In this document: piece after piece, positions 7,494 to 14,500 of the stretch | Layout: every line of letters starts with the position of its first letter | Position numbering within the stretch: the first letter of the stretch is position 1 | From: a virus | IMG/VR virus record: IMGVR_UViG_3300042516_000975 | Span: 1 to 28,132 of that record | Direction: 5' to 3' (one strand) | DNA length: 28,132 bases | Notes under the pieces: model-generated | The model's database searches: none | Told to the model about the DNA's origin: nothing | The model's input: the letters and a program-made list of their open reading frames with translations, nothing else | Made by a program: the position numbers and the translations under genes

Positions 7494-7568
7494 TTATTTA
7501 TAGTTGTTATAGATTAAATATAATACGATTATAAAACAAATAATAAAAAATAATGTAAGTGTAGTCAT
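7494..7568 (-). CDS. Predicted 24-residue single-span membrane peptide coupled to the Hsp20 gene
   Basis: The stop of the Hsp20 gene and the start of this frame share bases as TAATG (ATG at 7568). The product, MTTLTLFFIICFIIVLYLIY then NNYK, is one hydrophobic span with a short polar C-terminal tail, ending in TAA at 7494-7496. No independent Shine-Dalgarno is close, so it would be translated by coupling. The DNA is very AT-rich, which makes hydrophobic frames likelier by chance. In favour are the TAATG junction, used repeatedly in this genome, and the fact that the frame ends before the terminator hairpin. Function unknown. A lysis or membrane role is possible. Confidence 0.45.
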   Translation of the reverse strand: MTTLTLFFIICFIIVLYLIYNNYK

Positions 7569-7990
7569 TATTTTACGTCTACTTTAACGCCTTCAACTTC
7601 TTTTGGTTCTTTAAAACCAAGTTTAATTTTAAGTAGACCATCTTTCATTTCAGCTTCGTCAATTACTACATCTTTAGCAAGTTCGAATTGTTTGAAAAAT
7701 TTTCTAAATGCTAGACCTTTTTGTACATAGTCTATATTTTTATCTTCTACTTTTCCTTCTACTGTTAAGATACCATCTTTAACTTCTACAAGTATATTTT
7801 CTTTATTGTATCCAGCTAAACCGATTTCTAAACCATATTTACCTTTTGAGTATTTTACTACGTTATAGAATGGAAATGATTGTGCTTTTGACCACGTGTC
7901 AAAAATACTTTCAAAAGAATCATCAAAAAACTTTGTTGATCCATTGAATAATTGTTTGCTTAAATTATTAAAAACTTCTAAGTTTGTCAT
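7568..7990 (-). CDS. Small heat shock protein (Hsp20/alpha-crystallin family)
   Basis: A 140-residue protein from ATG 7990, chosen because AAAGGAG lies 6 bases upstream; the frame could extend 14 codons further without a ribosome site. The alpha-crystallin domain spans about residues 38-130: FPFYNVVKYSKGKYGLEIGL, then KENILVEVKDGILTVEGKV, the LAFRKFFKQFELAKDV stretch, and a final GLLKIKLG, the site where family members carry the G-L-L motif. It is an ATP-independent holdase chaperone that keeps unfolding proteins soluble. Phage-encoded Hsp20 genes are known from marine cyanophages and probably aid virion assembly or protect host proteins late in infection. It sits downstream of the decarboxylase homologue, with about 75 bases between them. 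Confidence 0.9.
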   Translation of the reverse strand: MTNLEVFNNLSKQLFNGSTKFFDDSFESIFDTWSKAQSFPFYNVVKYSKGKYGLEIGLAGYNKENILVEVKDGILTVEGKVEDKNIDYVQKGLAFRKFFKQFELAKDVVIDEAEMKDGLLKIKLGFKEPKEVEGVKVDVK

Positions 7991-8065
7991 AATTATCTCC
8001 TTTGTTAAGCAAGTTAATTGGTCCATCCACATGATGCAACCTGGAAGATATATAATGATTATTTA

Positions 8066-8638
8066 TTAATTTTCAAGTACTGATTTTTCTCTTATAATAT
8101 GACCAAGAACTGTGCCTTTATGAATACCTTCTTTAATTGTATATCCAGAAGTTCCATTACCATTAATTTCAACTTCTTTACGACTTTTCATTAATACATT
8201 ATTTTTCATTTCTATTTCTTTATTTGCATAATTTTTAGCTATTGGATCGGTATAAGTTATAGTATGTATTTCACTTAAGTTATTTTCTCTATCTAAAAAT
8301 TTGTATTCTATTTTCGTTGTATTAAAATCTTTTTTTATTTTTTCACATATTGTTTCAGGATCAAATTCACCGCATGAGTAAACATCAAACTGAAGTAAGG
8401 CGGGATCAGGTTCATCCCAAACATGCATTACTATATGAGATGTTTCAATAATAGCAGCGCCGGTAATTCCACGATTTCCAATTATATGAGAGTACTTAAC
8501 ATAAGGACCCATCATAACCTTCATACCTATTTCTTCTATAAATTTTTTAAACCACTCTGTAAGAACAGTTTCATCCACCGGAGGATTTTTAGCCTCAGCT
8601 CTTACGATAAGATGTTTATGAACTAAAATTTTATCCAT
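8066..8638 (-). CDS. speD: S-adenosylmethionine decarboxylase homologue
   Basis: A 190-residue protein with the SpeD core: YSHIIGNRGITGAAI (49-63), ETSHIVMHVWDE (65-76) and FDVYSCGEF (84-92). By alignment to bacterial class 1B enzymes, S67 would be the serine that becomes the pyruvoyl cofactor, H72 the processing base and C89 the proton donor. The reaction yields decarboxylated S-adenosylmethionine for spermidine synthesis, and polyamines help neutralise packaged DNA. Two oddities: the residue before S67 is Thr where family members usually have Glu, and about 60 C-terminal residues after the core are unlike the usual 120-130-residue enzyme. speD is a known auxiliary gene in marine phages. Homology is firm, activity less so. 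Confidence 0.83.
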   Translation of the reverse strand: MDKILVHKHLIVRAEAKNPPVDETVLTEWFKKFIEEIGMKVMMGPYVKYSHIIGNRGITGAAIIETSHIVMHVWDEPDPALLQFDVYSCGEFDPETICEKIKKDFNTTKIEYKFLDRENNLSEIHTITYTDPIAKNYANKEIEMKNNVLMKSRKEVEINGNGTSGYTIKEGIHKGTVLGHIIREKSVLEN

Positions 8639-8648
8639 AAGCGCGTCA

Positions 8649-8668
8649 TATAGTTTTTTAAAACTATA
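8649..8668 (-). promoter_or_regulatory. AT-rich inverted repeat upstream of the SpeD-like gene
   Basis: TATAGTTTT (8649-8657) and AAAACTATA (8660-8668) are perfect inverted repeats around two bases, between the stop of the membrane-protein gene and the decarboxylase ATG at 8638. As RNA it is a weak hairpin (realistically 7 bp with a 6-base loop), and as DNA it could be an operator. No T-run follows on the transcribed strand. The adjoining TAATCAATAG (8667-8676) also occurs in the divergent promoter region at 6001-6010. Confidence 0.4.
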
Positions 8669-8677
8669 ATCAATAGT

Positions 8678-8899
8678 TTATTTTATAAATTTAAAAAAAA
8701 ATGTTAGTAATAATAAGATGGTTGATCCAAGTCCACCAATGATCCACCAAGTTAATTTTTCTACTCTTCTGTCTATCTTAGAATGATTGCGACAAGATTC
8801 TTCTGTGAGATGTCTTAGATCTCTTTTAATGCCCGTAATATGGCCATAAAGAGCTACTATGTGTTCACCTGTTGTCTTTGGTTCTTTACCGTTTGCCAT
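8678..8899 (-). CDS. Small C-terminal membrane-anchored protein, possible holin-like
   Basis: A 73-residue protein with a charged helical N-terminal part (residues about 10-48, HIVALYGHITGIKRDLRHLT) and one strong membrane span at about 51-70 (WWIIGGLGSTILLLLTFFF), ending in KFIK. This layout, an amphipathic coiled region then a single C-terminal span, resembles XhlA-type hemolysin/holin accessory proteins. The start overlaps the stop of the giant virion protein as TAATG. If it is a lysis protein, its partner endolysin is not in the window. A membrane protein aiding DNA ejection is the alternative. Membrane topology is clear, function is inferred. Confidence 0.75.
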   Translation of the reverse strand: MANGKEPKTTGEHIVALYGHITGIKRDLRHLTEESCRNHSKIDRRVEKLTWWIIGGLGSTILLLLTFFFKFIK

Positions 8900-11800
8900 T
8901 AAGCTAATCCTCTTTGTTTTAACCTCATTTGTTTTTCACTTTGGCTTAATAAAGCGTTTTCAGTTGGTGTCAATCCATTTTGTAATCCTGCGAATTGTTG
9001 AACTGGAGGAGTTAAAATAGAGACATTTGGCATTGGTGTATTTAAAGGTTGAACATTTTCTGAAAGAGAAGGTATATAATTTTGTATTTGAGGTATAAAT
9101 TTTTTATCTAAACCTTGTCTACTAAAATCTTGTTCCATAGATCTTAGTGTTCCTTGCGCTTCTATAAATGGATTAGGTTGTCCTGTAGTTCTAGATATTT
9201 CTGCAAACCTATCTATAATTCCTTGCGATGGAAAGAATGGATCAAATTTATCACGATATAAATTAGTTACTGTGTCTTCTGATAATCCTCTAGTTTTAAA
9301 TAAATTAGAAAGATTATTTCTTGCAACACCTAACACTTCAGCATTTTTTAAATGATTTGACATTTTTTGTTGAACTCCAAACAATGCTTTATTTGCAACA
9401 TAGTATCTTTCAATTAAATCTTTAGGAGTTTTTATTTCTCCCGTTAATAATCCTTCTGGTCCACCGGTAAATTCTCTTCTTGAATTTCTTTCACCTTCTT
9501 GAAAGTCAGAAATATAAAAGGCCATTGTTTTTAATGGATCTATTTTTTCAGCTCTCATTCCAAATATTCCTGCAAGCTCATATGGAACTTCGTATTGTTC
9601 TCCACCTTTTCCAGGTGTTTCAGTTATTGCTTGATATGTTCTTGTAAAAGGTCTGTAACTTGGAGCTAAAGCTTGAGTAAGATGCATAGTAATTCTTTGA
9701 AGTTTTTCACCTGTAGGTGTTTCTTCTGTGTATAATATTTTACCTTCAGGTGTACGACCGCTTCTTGACCAAATATCCATAAATGCTTCAGTCCAAATAG
9801 ATGGTTCAACAAATGGACTTGATATACTGCCTGCTGCTTCAGCAACACCTTTAATAAATCCATTTAATAAGGGTTTTTCTTGATCGACACCTTCTTGTAT
9901 ATTTCTTAACAACGTAGCAAATGGTCGTGATAATGTATCGTACACATTCATTTTACTATAATCTTGAAAATATAATTCTCCTGTTTCAGAATTTCTCATA
10001 AATATTTTCATTGAATCTTTAGCCCAAGGAGGTACAAAATCGTTAGCAGCTTTTGCTTCTTCATCAGAAACTCCATTTATAGCTTGAGCTCCTTCTACAA
10101 GCCCATAAGGAAGAGCTGCAAGCGCAGTTGTTGATCCAATTAATCTTTTCATAGCAATACCTTTCATAATATTTGTACTTGTTATTGGATTAATAGAACC
10201 TGTAATTGGATCTTTTAAATCTTTTAATATTTGTTCAACAATACCACCACTTGTTCTAAATACTTCAGATGGAAATGACATAAAATTACCTATAGGTAAT
10301 CCTCTTGATAATCTTACAAACTGACCAACTCTTGAATAGTTTTGAACTGTATTTTTAACTATTTCTGCTGCTTCTTTTTCTAATTCATCTGCTGTTTTTT
10401 TAATACCTGCTTTTGCATATGCGGCACCTCTTCTTGCAACTTCAACTTCAAAATTAAATATTTTTACTAAGTTATCTGATGTTATGTAAGCTGTTTCAGC
10501 TACTTTAAGTCCTTTTTTAGCTAATTCCCCGGTTTTACCTAATGATTTAACAAAAGGGGTTAAAATACTATCTGTCCCTAAATTTCCATTTGCTGATAAT
10601 CTAGTATCCCTTAACAATGCATCTAAATCTCCTTTTGCAGCTCCAGTTTCAGCTACACCTAATCTTAAATATTTTCTATATTGTTCATTAGATATAGGAC
10701 TTCCAATTGTAAATTGAGTAGACATACCTGCTCTTTTTGCAGCTTGTGCAATTATTTGAGGACTTTCAAATATTGTTCCATTAGATAATGAAAACATAAA
10801 GTTAGCTAAAAGATTTTTTATTTGAGTAGGTACAGATAAAATTGTTTTATTATATTGAGATACTGCTTTTGGTAATAACATTAAATTTCTATACAACCAC
10901 GATGCTGTTTTTCCTAAATCACCTTTCATTTCTCCTCTCATAAAATCTTGTATACGAGAAGTGTTTGTAAATCCTTCAGCTATAGCTTCTGTTGTCCATT
11001 TACCTTGTAGTGCATTCACAATTGGACTTCCTTTAAAATCATTTTTTACATAATCATCTATTTTAACAACTTTAGTATTTGGACCAAATGCTTCTTTTGC
11101 TTCAAAAAGTGAATTATGAAAAAATCCTTTTTTTCCAACGGGAGTGTTTTTAGTTATACTAGATTTAATTATTTGATCATTTACTAACATTTCTTCATAC
11201 ATTTCATTTCTTCTTGCAATTGTAGATAATTTTGAAACACCTTCAAATATAGAACGTCTAACATCATTTACTTCTCCAAATAATTCTCTAAATGCTTTAC
11301 TTCCTCTACCAACAACTTTTAAATCTTTTAATCCACCTGCCATTTTTTCTTCTATAGTTCTTGCAAAAGTTTTTGTAATATAATCTCCTTTTTCAGATCC
11401 CACTGTTAAATTACCAAATTTAAAAGAAGGCATTCTATCTATTGTTGGAAATGAATTTTTTGCTTGTTCTAAAATATCATCCACTATAGATTGAGCTTGT
11501 AAATCAGATAATTCTTTTCCGTTTCTTGCAGCATATCTAATAAATATATTTTTTACTTTATCTACAACATCTTTTGCCGGAGTAAATTTATTAAATACAT
11601 TAGCAATTTTATTATCAAAAATTTCATAAGTAGTTCCAACCATAGTTTTTAATCTATCTCCCATTAAATTTTTTAATTGTAATGTTAACTCTGTTGGAAG
11701 TTCTCCAGATCCTCTAGATGCAATATTAATTAATTCACCATATTGATTTCTTATTTTTTCTATTCCTGTTAAAATAGTATCAACACTTTCAGGACTAGAT

Positions 11801-12813
11801 CCACGTTTTCTCATTGTATCTACAATATTATCTAAAATGTTCTTGTCTATTGTTTCATCTACTTTTCCTGAAAATAAAGCTTCATCTAAAGTTTTTAAAA
11901 AAGTTTTTTTCTCTGTATCACTAGCAGCATTAAAAAATTTATTAGTATCTGGAAATAATTTATTTACTTCTTTATCTATTCTAGCTACTTGTTCCATTGC
12001 TAAATGTTGGTCTGCTCTTACCATTGCATTTTCAGTTTCTCTTGCAAGAAATTGTTCTCTTGGTCTTTGTCCTTGAGGTGTAAATACACTTCCAACTTTA
12101 AAAAAGAATCTATCTAATGCAGAACTACTATAAGCTAATGCATCTCCTTGAGTTAATAATTTTTTTGCTCCTTCTCCTACTCCAAAAACAAGCGGTGTAA
12201 GTAATAATGATTCTGAACCAAATTTAAATCTATTCATTAATTTTGTTATAGCGTCTTCTCTTCCACCCGTTTCTTCATCTATATCTCCAAGTTGAGTAGG
12301 TCCTACTCCAAATGCTTCTCCAATAGTCCCTAGTTTCTCGATGTCCGCTACAAAAGCCTCACCTACAGCACCTCCTGCAGAGATTGCTGCATATCTTTGT
12401 ACAGTAGATAATTTATTTAATCTTTGTGCTTCAGTTGTGGCTTTTATTAAATTAGGACTAGTTAAATTAGCATAGGCTCCAGCTCTTTTTGCTTTTAATG
12501 CTGTTTCTGCAATTTTAGTTGCAACCTTAGCTCCAGCTGTCGCTGGAACACCAATCGATACTAATGCTTCAGTTAATCTTCCAGATAATCTTTCGTTCGC
12601 TACTTCTTCAAATGGATTAATACCATCAAAAAATTGTTCAACAGAAGATGCAGTACTTGTATCAAATCCAAGATCTAAAAGTTCTGCTCCTAATGAAAAT
12701 ACACCTTTTGGAATTTTAATAATTCCAGATGCAATACCTGCAACTCCAGAAGTTAATAAACCTACCTTTTGATTTTCTTCAATTGATTCAAATGGATCTA
12801 TGTATTCAGCCAT
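8899..12813 (-). CDS. Giant (1304-residue) probable internal virion/DNA ejection protein
   Basis: The largest gene in the window. The protein is mostly alpha-helical and rich in Ala, Lys and Glu. It has three hydrophobic or amphipathic stretches: about 16-46 (LLTSGVAGIASGIIKIPKGV), about 651-676 (TILSVPTQIKNLLANFMFSL), and about 885-912 (STTALAALPYGLVEGAQAI). No lysozyme or transglycosylase motif is recognised. Size, helical content, membrane-seeking segments and position at the end of a run of biased structural genes fit the ejection proteins of podoviruses (T7 gp15/gp16 type), which enter the cell envelope with the DNA. GGAG lies 12 bases before the ATG. A tape-measure-like role is an alternative. 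Confidence 0.7.
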   Translation of the reverse strand: MAEYIDPFESIEENQKVGLLTSGVAGIASGIIKIPKGVFSLGAELLDLGFDTSTASSVEQFFDGINPFEEVANERLSGRLTEALVSIGVPATAGAKVATKIAETALKAKRAGAYANLTSPNLIKATTEAQRLNKLSTVQRYAAISAGGAVGEAFVADIEKLGTIGEAFGVGPTQLGDIDEETGGREDAITKLMNRFKFGSESLLLTPLVFGVGEGAKKLLTQGDALAYSSSALDRFFFKVGSVFTPQGQRPREQFLARETENAMVRADQHLAMEQVARIDKEVNKLFPDTNKFFNAASDTEKKTFLKTLDEALFSGKVDETIDKNILDNIVDTMRKRGSSPESVDTILTGIEKIRNQYGELINIASRGSGELPTELTLQLKNLMGDRLKTMVGTTYEIFDNKIANVFNKFTPAKDVVDKVKNIFIRYAARNGKELSDLQAQSIVDDILEQAKNSFPTIDRMPSFKFGNLTVGSEKGDYITKTFARTIEEKMAGGLKDLKVVGRGSKAFRELFGEVNDVRRSIFEGVSKLSTIARRNEMYEEMLVNDQIIKSSITKNTPVGKKGFFHNSLFEAKEAFGPNTKVVKIDDYVKNDFKGSPIVNALQGKWTTEAIAEGFTNTSRIQDFMRGEMKGDLGKTASWLYRNLMLLPKAVSQYNKTILSVPTQIKNLLANFMFSLSNGTIFESPQIIAQAAKRAGMSTQFTIGSPISNEQYRKYLRLGVAETGAAKGDLDALLRDTRLSANGNLGTDSILTPFVKSLGKTGELAKKGLKVAETAYITSDNLVKIFNFEVEVARRGAAYAKAGIKKTADELEKEAAEIVKNTVQNYSRVGQFVRLSRGLPIGNFMSFPSEVFRTSGGIVEQILKDLKDPITGSINPITSTNIMKGIAMKRLIGSTTALAALPYGLVEGAQAINGVSDEEAKAANDFVPPWAKDSMKIFMRNSETGELYFQDYSKMNVYDTLSRPFATLLRNIQEGVDQEKPLLNGFIKGVAEAAGSISSPFVEPSIWTEAFMDIWSRSGRTPEGKILYTEETPTGEKLQRITMHLTQALAPSYRPFTRTYQAITETPGKGGEQYEVPYELAGIFGMRAEKIDPLKTMAFYISDFQEGERNSRREFTGGPEGLLTGEIKTPKDLIERYYVANKALFGVQQKMSNHLKNAEVLGVARNNLSNLFKTRGLSEDTVTNLYRDKFDPFFPSQGIIDRFAEISRTTGQPNPFIEAQGTLRSMEQDFSRQGLDKKFIPQIQNYIPSLSENVQPLNTPMPNVSILTPPVQQFAGLQNGLTPTENALLSQSEKQMRLKQRGLA

Positions 12814-12819
12814 GGTATT

Positions 12820-13662
12820 TTACTCCATAGTTGAAGGCGGATTCTTCTTTGCTAATGATTCGTAAAATTTTTGTTTATTCCATGATCTAGGATCATATGC
12901 TGCTCCAGGACTTTCAGCAAATCCAGTTTTTTTAACAGGTGCTTCAGCTTTTATTTCTTCTCCTGATAAATTAATTCTTTTCCAACCTTCTTTAGATTGA
13001 TCTTTAGAAACTTTTCTATAAAAATTACCATTTACATCATAAAATACGCGTCCTTCAGGAATACTTAATACAGAAGATGGACTCGGTTTTACTTTATCAC
13101 CACTTCCAATTGTTGATACAGCTCCTATAACTACTTCACCTTTTCTTTCAAGAGCTCGTTTAGTATCATATATTGAACCTGCGTTTGTTCCTAATCCTGA
13201 AGTTTTTAAAAATAATTCTTTATCTATTTGTTGTGCTCTTTGTGCTGCTTCTGCTTGTGCAGCTTGAACTTTCATTCTTTGAAGTCTTTCAGCTTCAACT
13301 GAAGATATTCCTTGTGTTGCTGCAGTTAAATTAATTTGTCTTTGGAATGCTTCTTCGTCTGCTCCACTTTTTAAATATTGTTCTACTGGTTGTTGAAATG
13401 CTCTTGCAGCAGTTGAAAATATATTTCCTGCAGGTCTTTCAGAAGCTAACCTTATACTTCCTTGTAATAACATATCTAAAAATCTGTCTCTTTCACTTCT
13501 ACCCATACCTGCGGCTTGTTGAAGTATAGGTCTTAATTCTTCTATTCTTTTTTGATAATCACTTCCTTCTTGATAATTTTTTCTAGGTTCAGCCATAGAA
13601 ACAATACCTTCATTAGTAGATCCACCTATTCTAAACATTGGTCTTTTAAGTATTCTAGACAT
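12820..13662 (-). CDS. Probable virion/ejection-associated protein
   Basis: A 280-residue protein. The N-terminus RPMFRIGGSTNEGI followed by PRKNYQEGSDYQ echoes the RIGYQEGG motif repeated in the 555-residue protein upstream in the operon. Residues about 35-170 are strongly helical and Gln/Ala/Arg-rich (ERLQRMKVQAAQAEAAQRAQ), likely coiled coil. The C-terminal part is beta-rich (GRVFYDVNGNFYRKV). No catalytic motif is seen. It ends 6 bases before the giant protein start and begins one base from the end of the Gln-rich gene. Position and composition suggest an internal virion component or its chaperone. This is inference from context. Confidence 0.65.
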   Translation of the reverse strand: MSRILKRPMFRIGGSTNEGIVSMAEPRKNYQEGSDYQKRIEELRPILQQAAGMGRSERDRFLDMLLQGSIRLASERPAGNIFSTAARAFQQPVEQYLKSGADEEAFQRQINLTAATQGISSVEAERLQRMKVQAAQAEAAQRAQQIDKELFLKTSGLGTNAGSIYDTKRALERKGEVVIGAVSTIGSGDKVKPSPSSVLSIPEGRVFYDVNGNFYRKVSKDQSKEGWKRINLSGEEIKAEAPVKKTGFAESPGAAYDPRSWNKQKFYESLAKKNPPSTME

Positions 13663-13663
13663 T

Positions 13664-14500
13664 TTATGTTATTTTTCCAAATTGTACTGGAGTTGGAGGA
13701 TTTAATTTTCCATAAATTGATGCAAGTGTTCCGGCAACTCCTAATGCAGTTTGTAATCCACTTGGTGATGGCATTTGAGTAATTGTTTCTTTTCCAGGAT
13801 ATCCAGCAATTAAAGGTGCTATTCCAGCTCCATAAATTTGCGCAGCTTCTAAAGGTTGATATGCTTGTTTTTGTGCAAGTTGTTGTTGAGCACTTAATAA
13901 AGCTTGTTGTTGAGCTTGTTGTTGTGCACCTAATGCAGAAAGACCAGAAATTTGCGATCCTAATAATCCTTGAGTTTGACCAGCTAATCCTAGTTGTTGA
14001 TTATATTGTTGTTGCGCTAACTGTTGAGCTTGTCCATAACCTTGTTGTTGTAATTGTGCTTGAAGTAAAGCTCTATTTAAATCTGATTGAGTTTGATATT
14101 CTGCTCTTTGAACTCCTTCTCTTCCTCCACCATATGCTCCAGCTCCAATTGCTTGAGCTGCAAGTGCTGGCAAACCTTTTTGTGCTTGAATATCGTATTG
14201 TTGTAATGTTGTATCAATAACTGATTGTTGATATGGAGACATGTATTGTTGATATGCCTGTGGTCCAGTTGCAGCTTGTGCAGCTTGTAAGAAAGGTTGA
14301 TATCCACCAAGTCCTGTTCCTAATTGTTCAGCTTGTTGTTGTAATTGAGAAGGTCCTGCAACAAATTGTGGACCTAATAATTTTGATACATCTAAACCTT
14401 TAATACCACCAACAGCTGATGCAAGTTGTGGAAAATATTGTTCTGCAGCTGCTTGTATAAATGGTGCTGGTAATGTTTGCGTTTGTTGAATTTCAGCCAT
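13664..14500 (-). CDS. Gln/Ala-rich probable internal virion protein
   Basis: A 278-residue protein of strong compositional bias. Residues about 137-217 are dominated by Gln, Ala, Leu and Gly (for example AQLQQQGYGQAQQLAQQQYN), and the N-terminal third is also Gln- and Ala-rich. The middle has a basic Gly patch GAGAYGGGREGVQRAEYQ. The C-terminal hydrophobic segment GLQTALGVAGTLASIYGKL could associate with membrane. Its ATG overlaps the stop of the 555-residue gene (TAATG). Small Ala/Gln-rich proteins in this position in podoviruses are often ejection proteins or head cores. No enzyme motif is visible. Confidence 0.65.
   Translation of the reverse strand: MAEIQQTQTLPAPFIQAAAEQYFPQLASAVGGIKGLDVSKLLGPQFVAGPSQLQQQAEQLGTGLGGYQPFLQAAQAATGPQAYQQYMSPYQQSVIDTTLQQYDIQAQKGLPALAAQAIGAGAYGGGREGVQRAEYQTQSDLNRALLQAQLQQQGYGQAQQLAQQQYNQQLGLAGQTQGLLGSQISGLSALGAQQQAQQQALLSAQQQLAQKQAYQPLEAAQIYGAGIAPLIAGYPGKETITQMPSPSGLQTALGVAGTLASIYGKLNPPTPVQFGKIT

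Noticed and set aside
7997-8030. TTGCAT-17-TAACTT as a promoter for Hsp20
   Set aside because: It matches consensus at only about half of the positions in each box, which is expected by chance in AT-rich DNA.
7991-8032. N-terminal extension of the Hsp20 gene to an upstream ATG
   Set aside because: AAAGGAG lies correctly before the internal ATG at 7990, and the extra 14 residues fall over that ribosome site.
8678-8899. Firm assignment of the 73-residue membrane protein as a holin
   Set aside because: The topology fits, but no endolysin is nearby and no diagnostic motif exists, so only a tentative label was given.
13783-14220. Plus-strand Leu/Val-rich 145-codon frame
   Set aside because: It is the antisense shadow of the Gln/Ala-rich gene: Gln codons read on the other strand give Leu/Val runs. 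It lacks a ribosome site.
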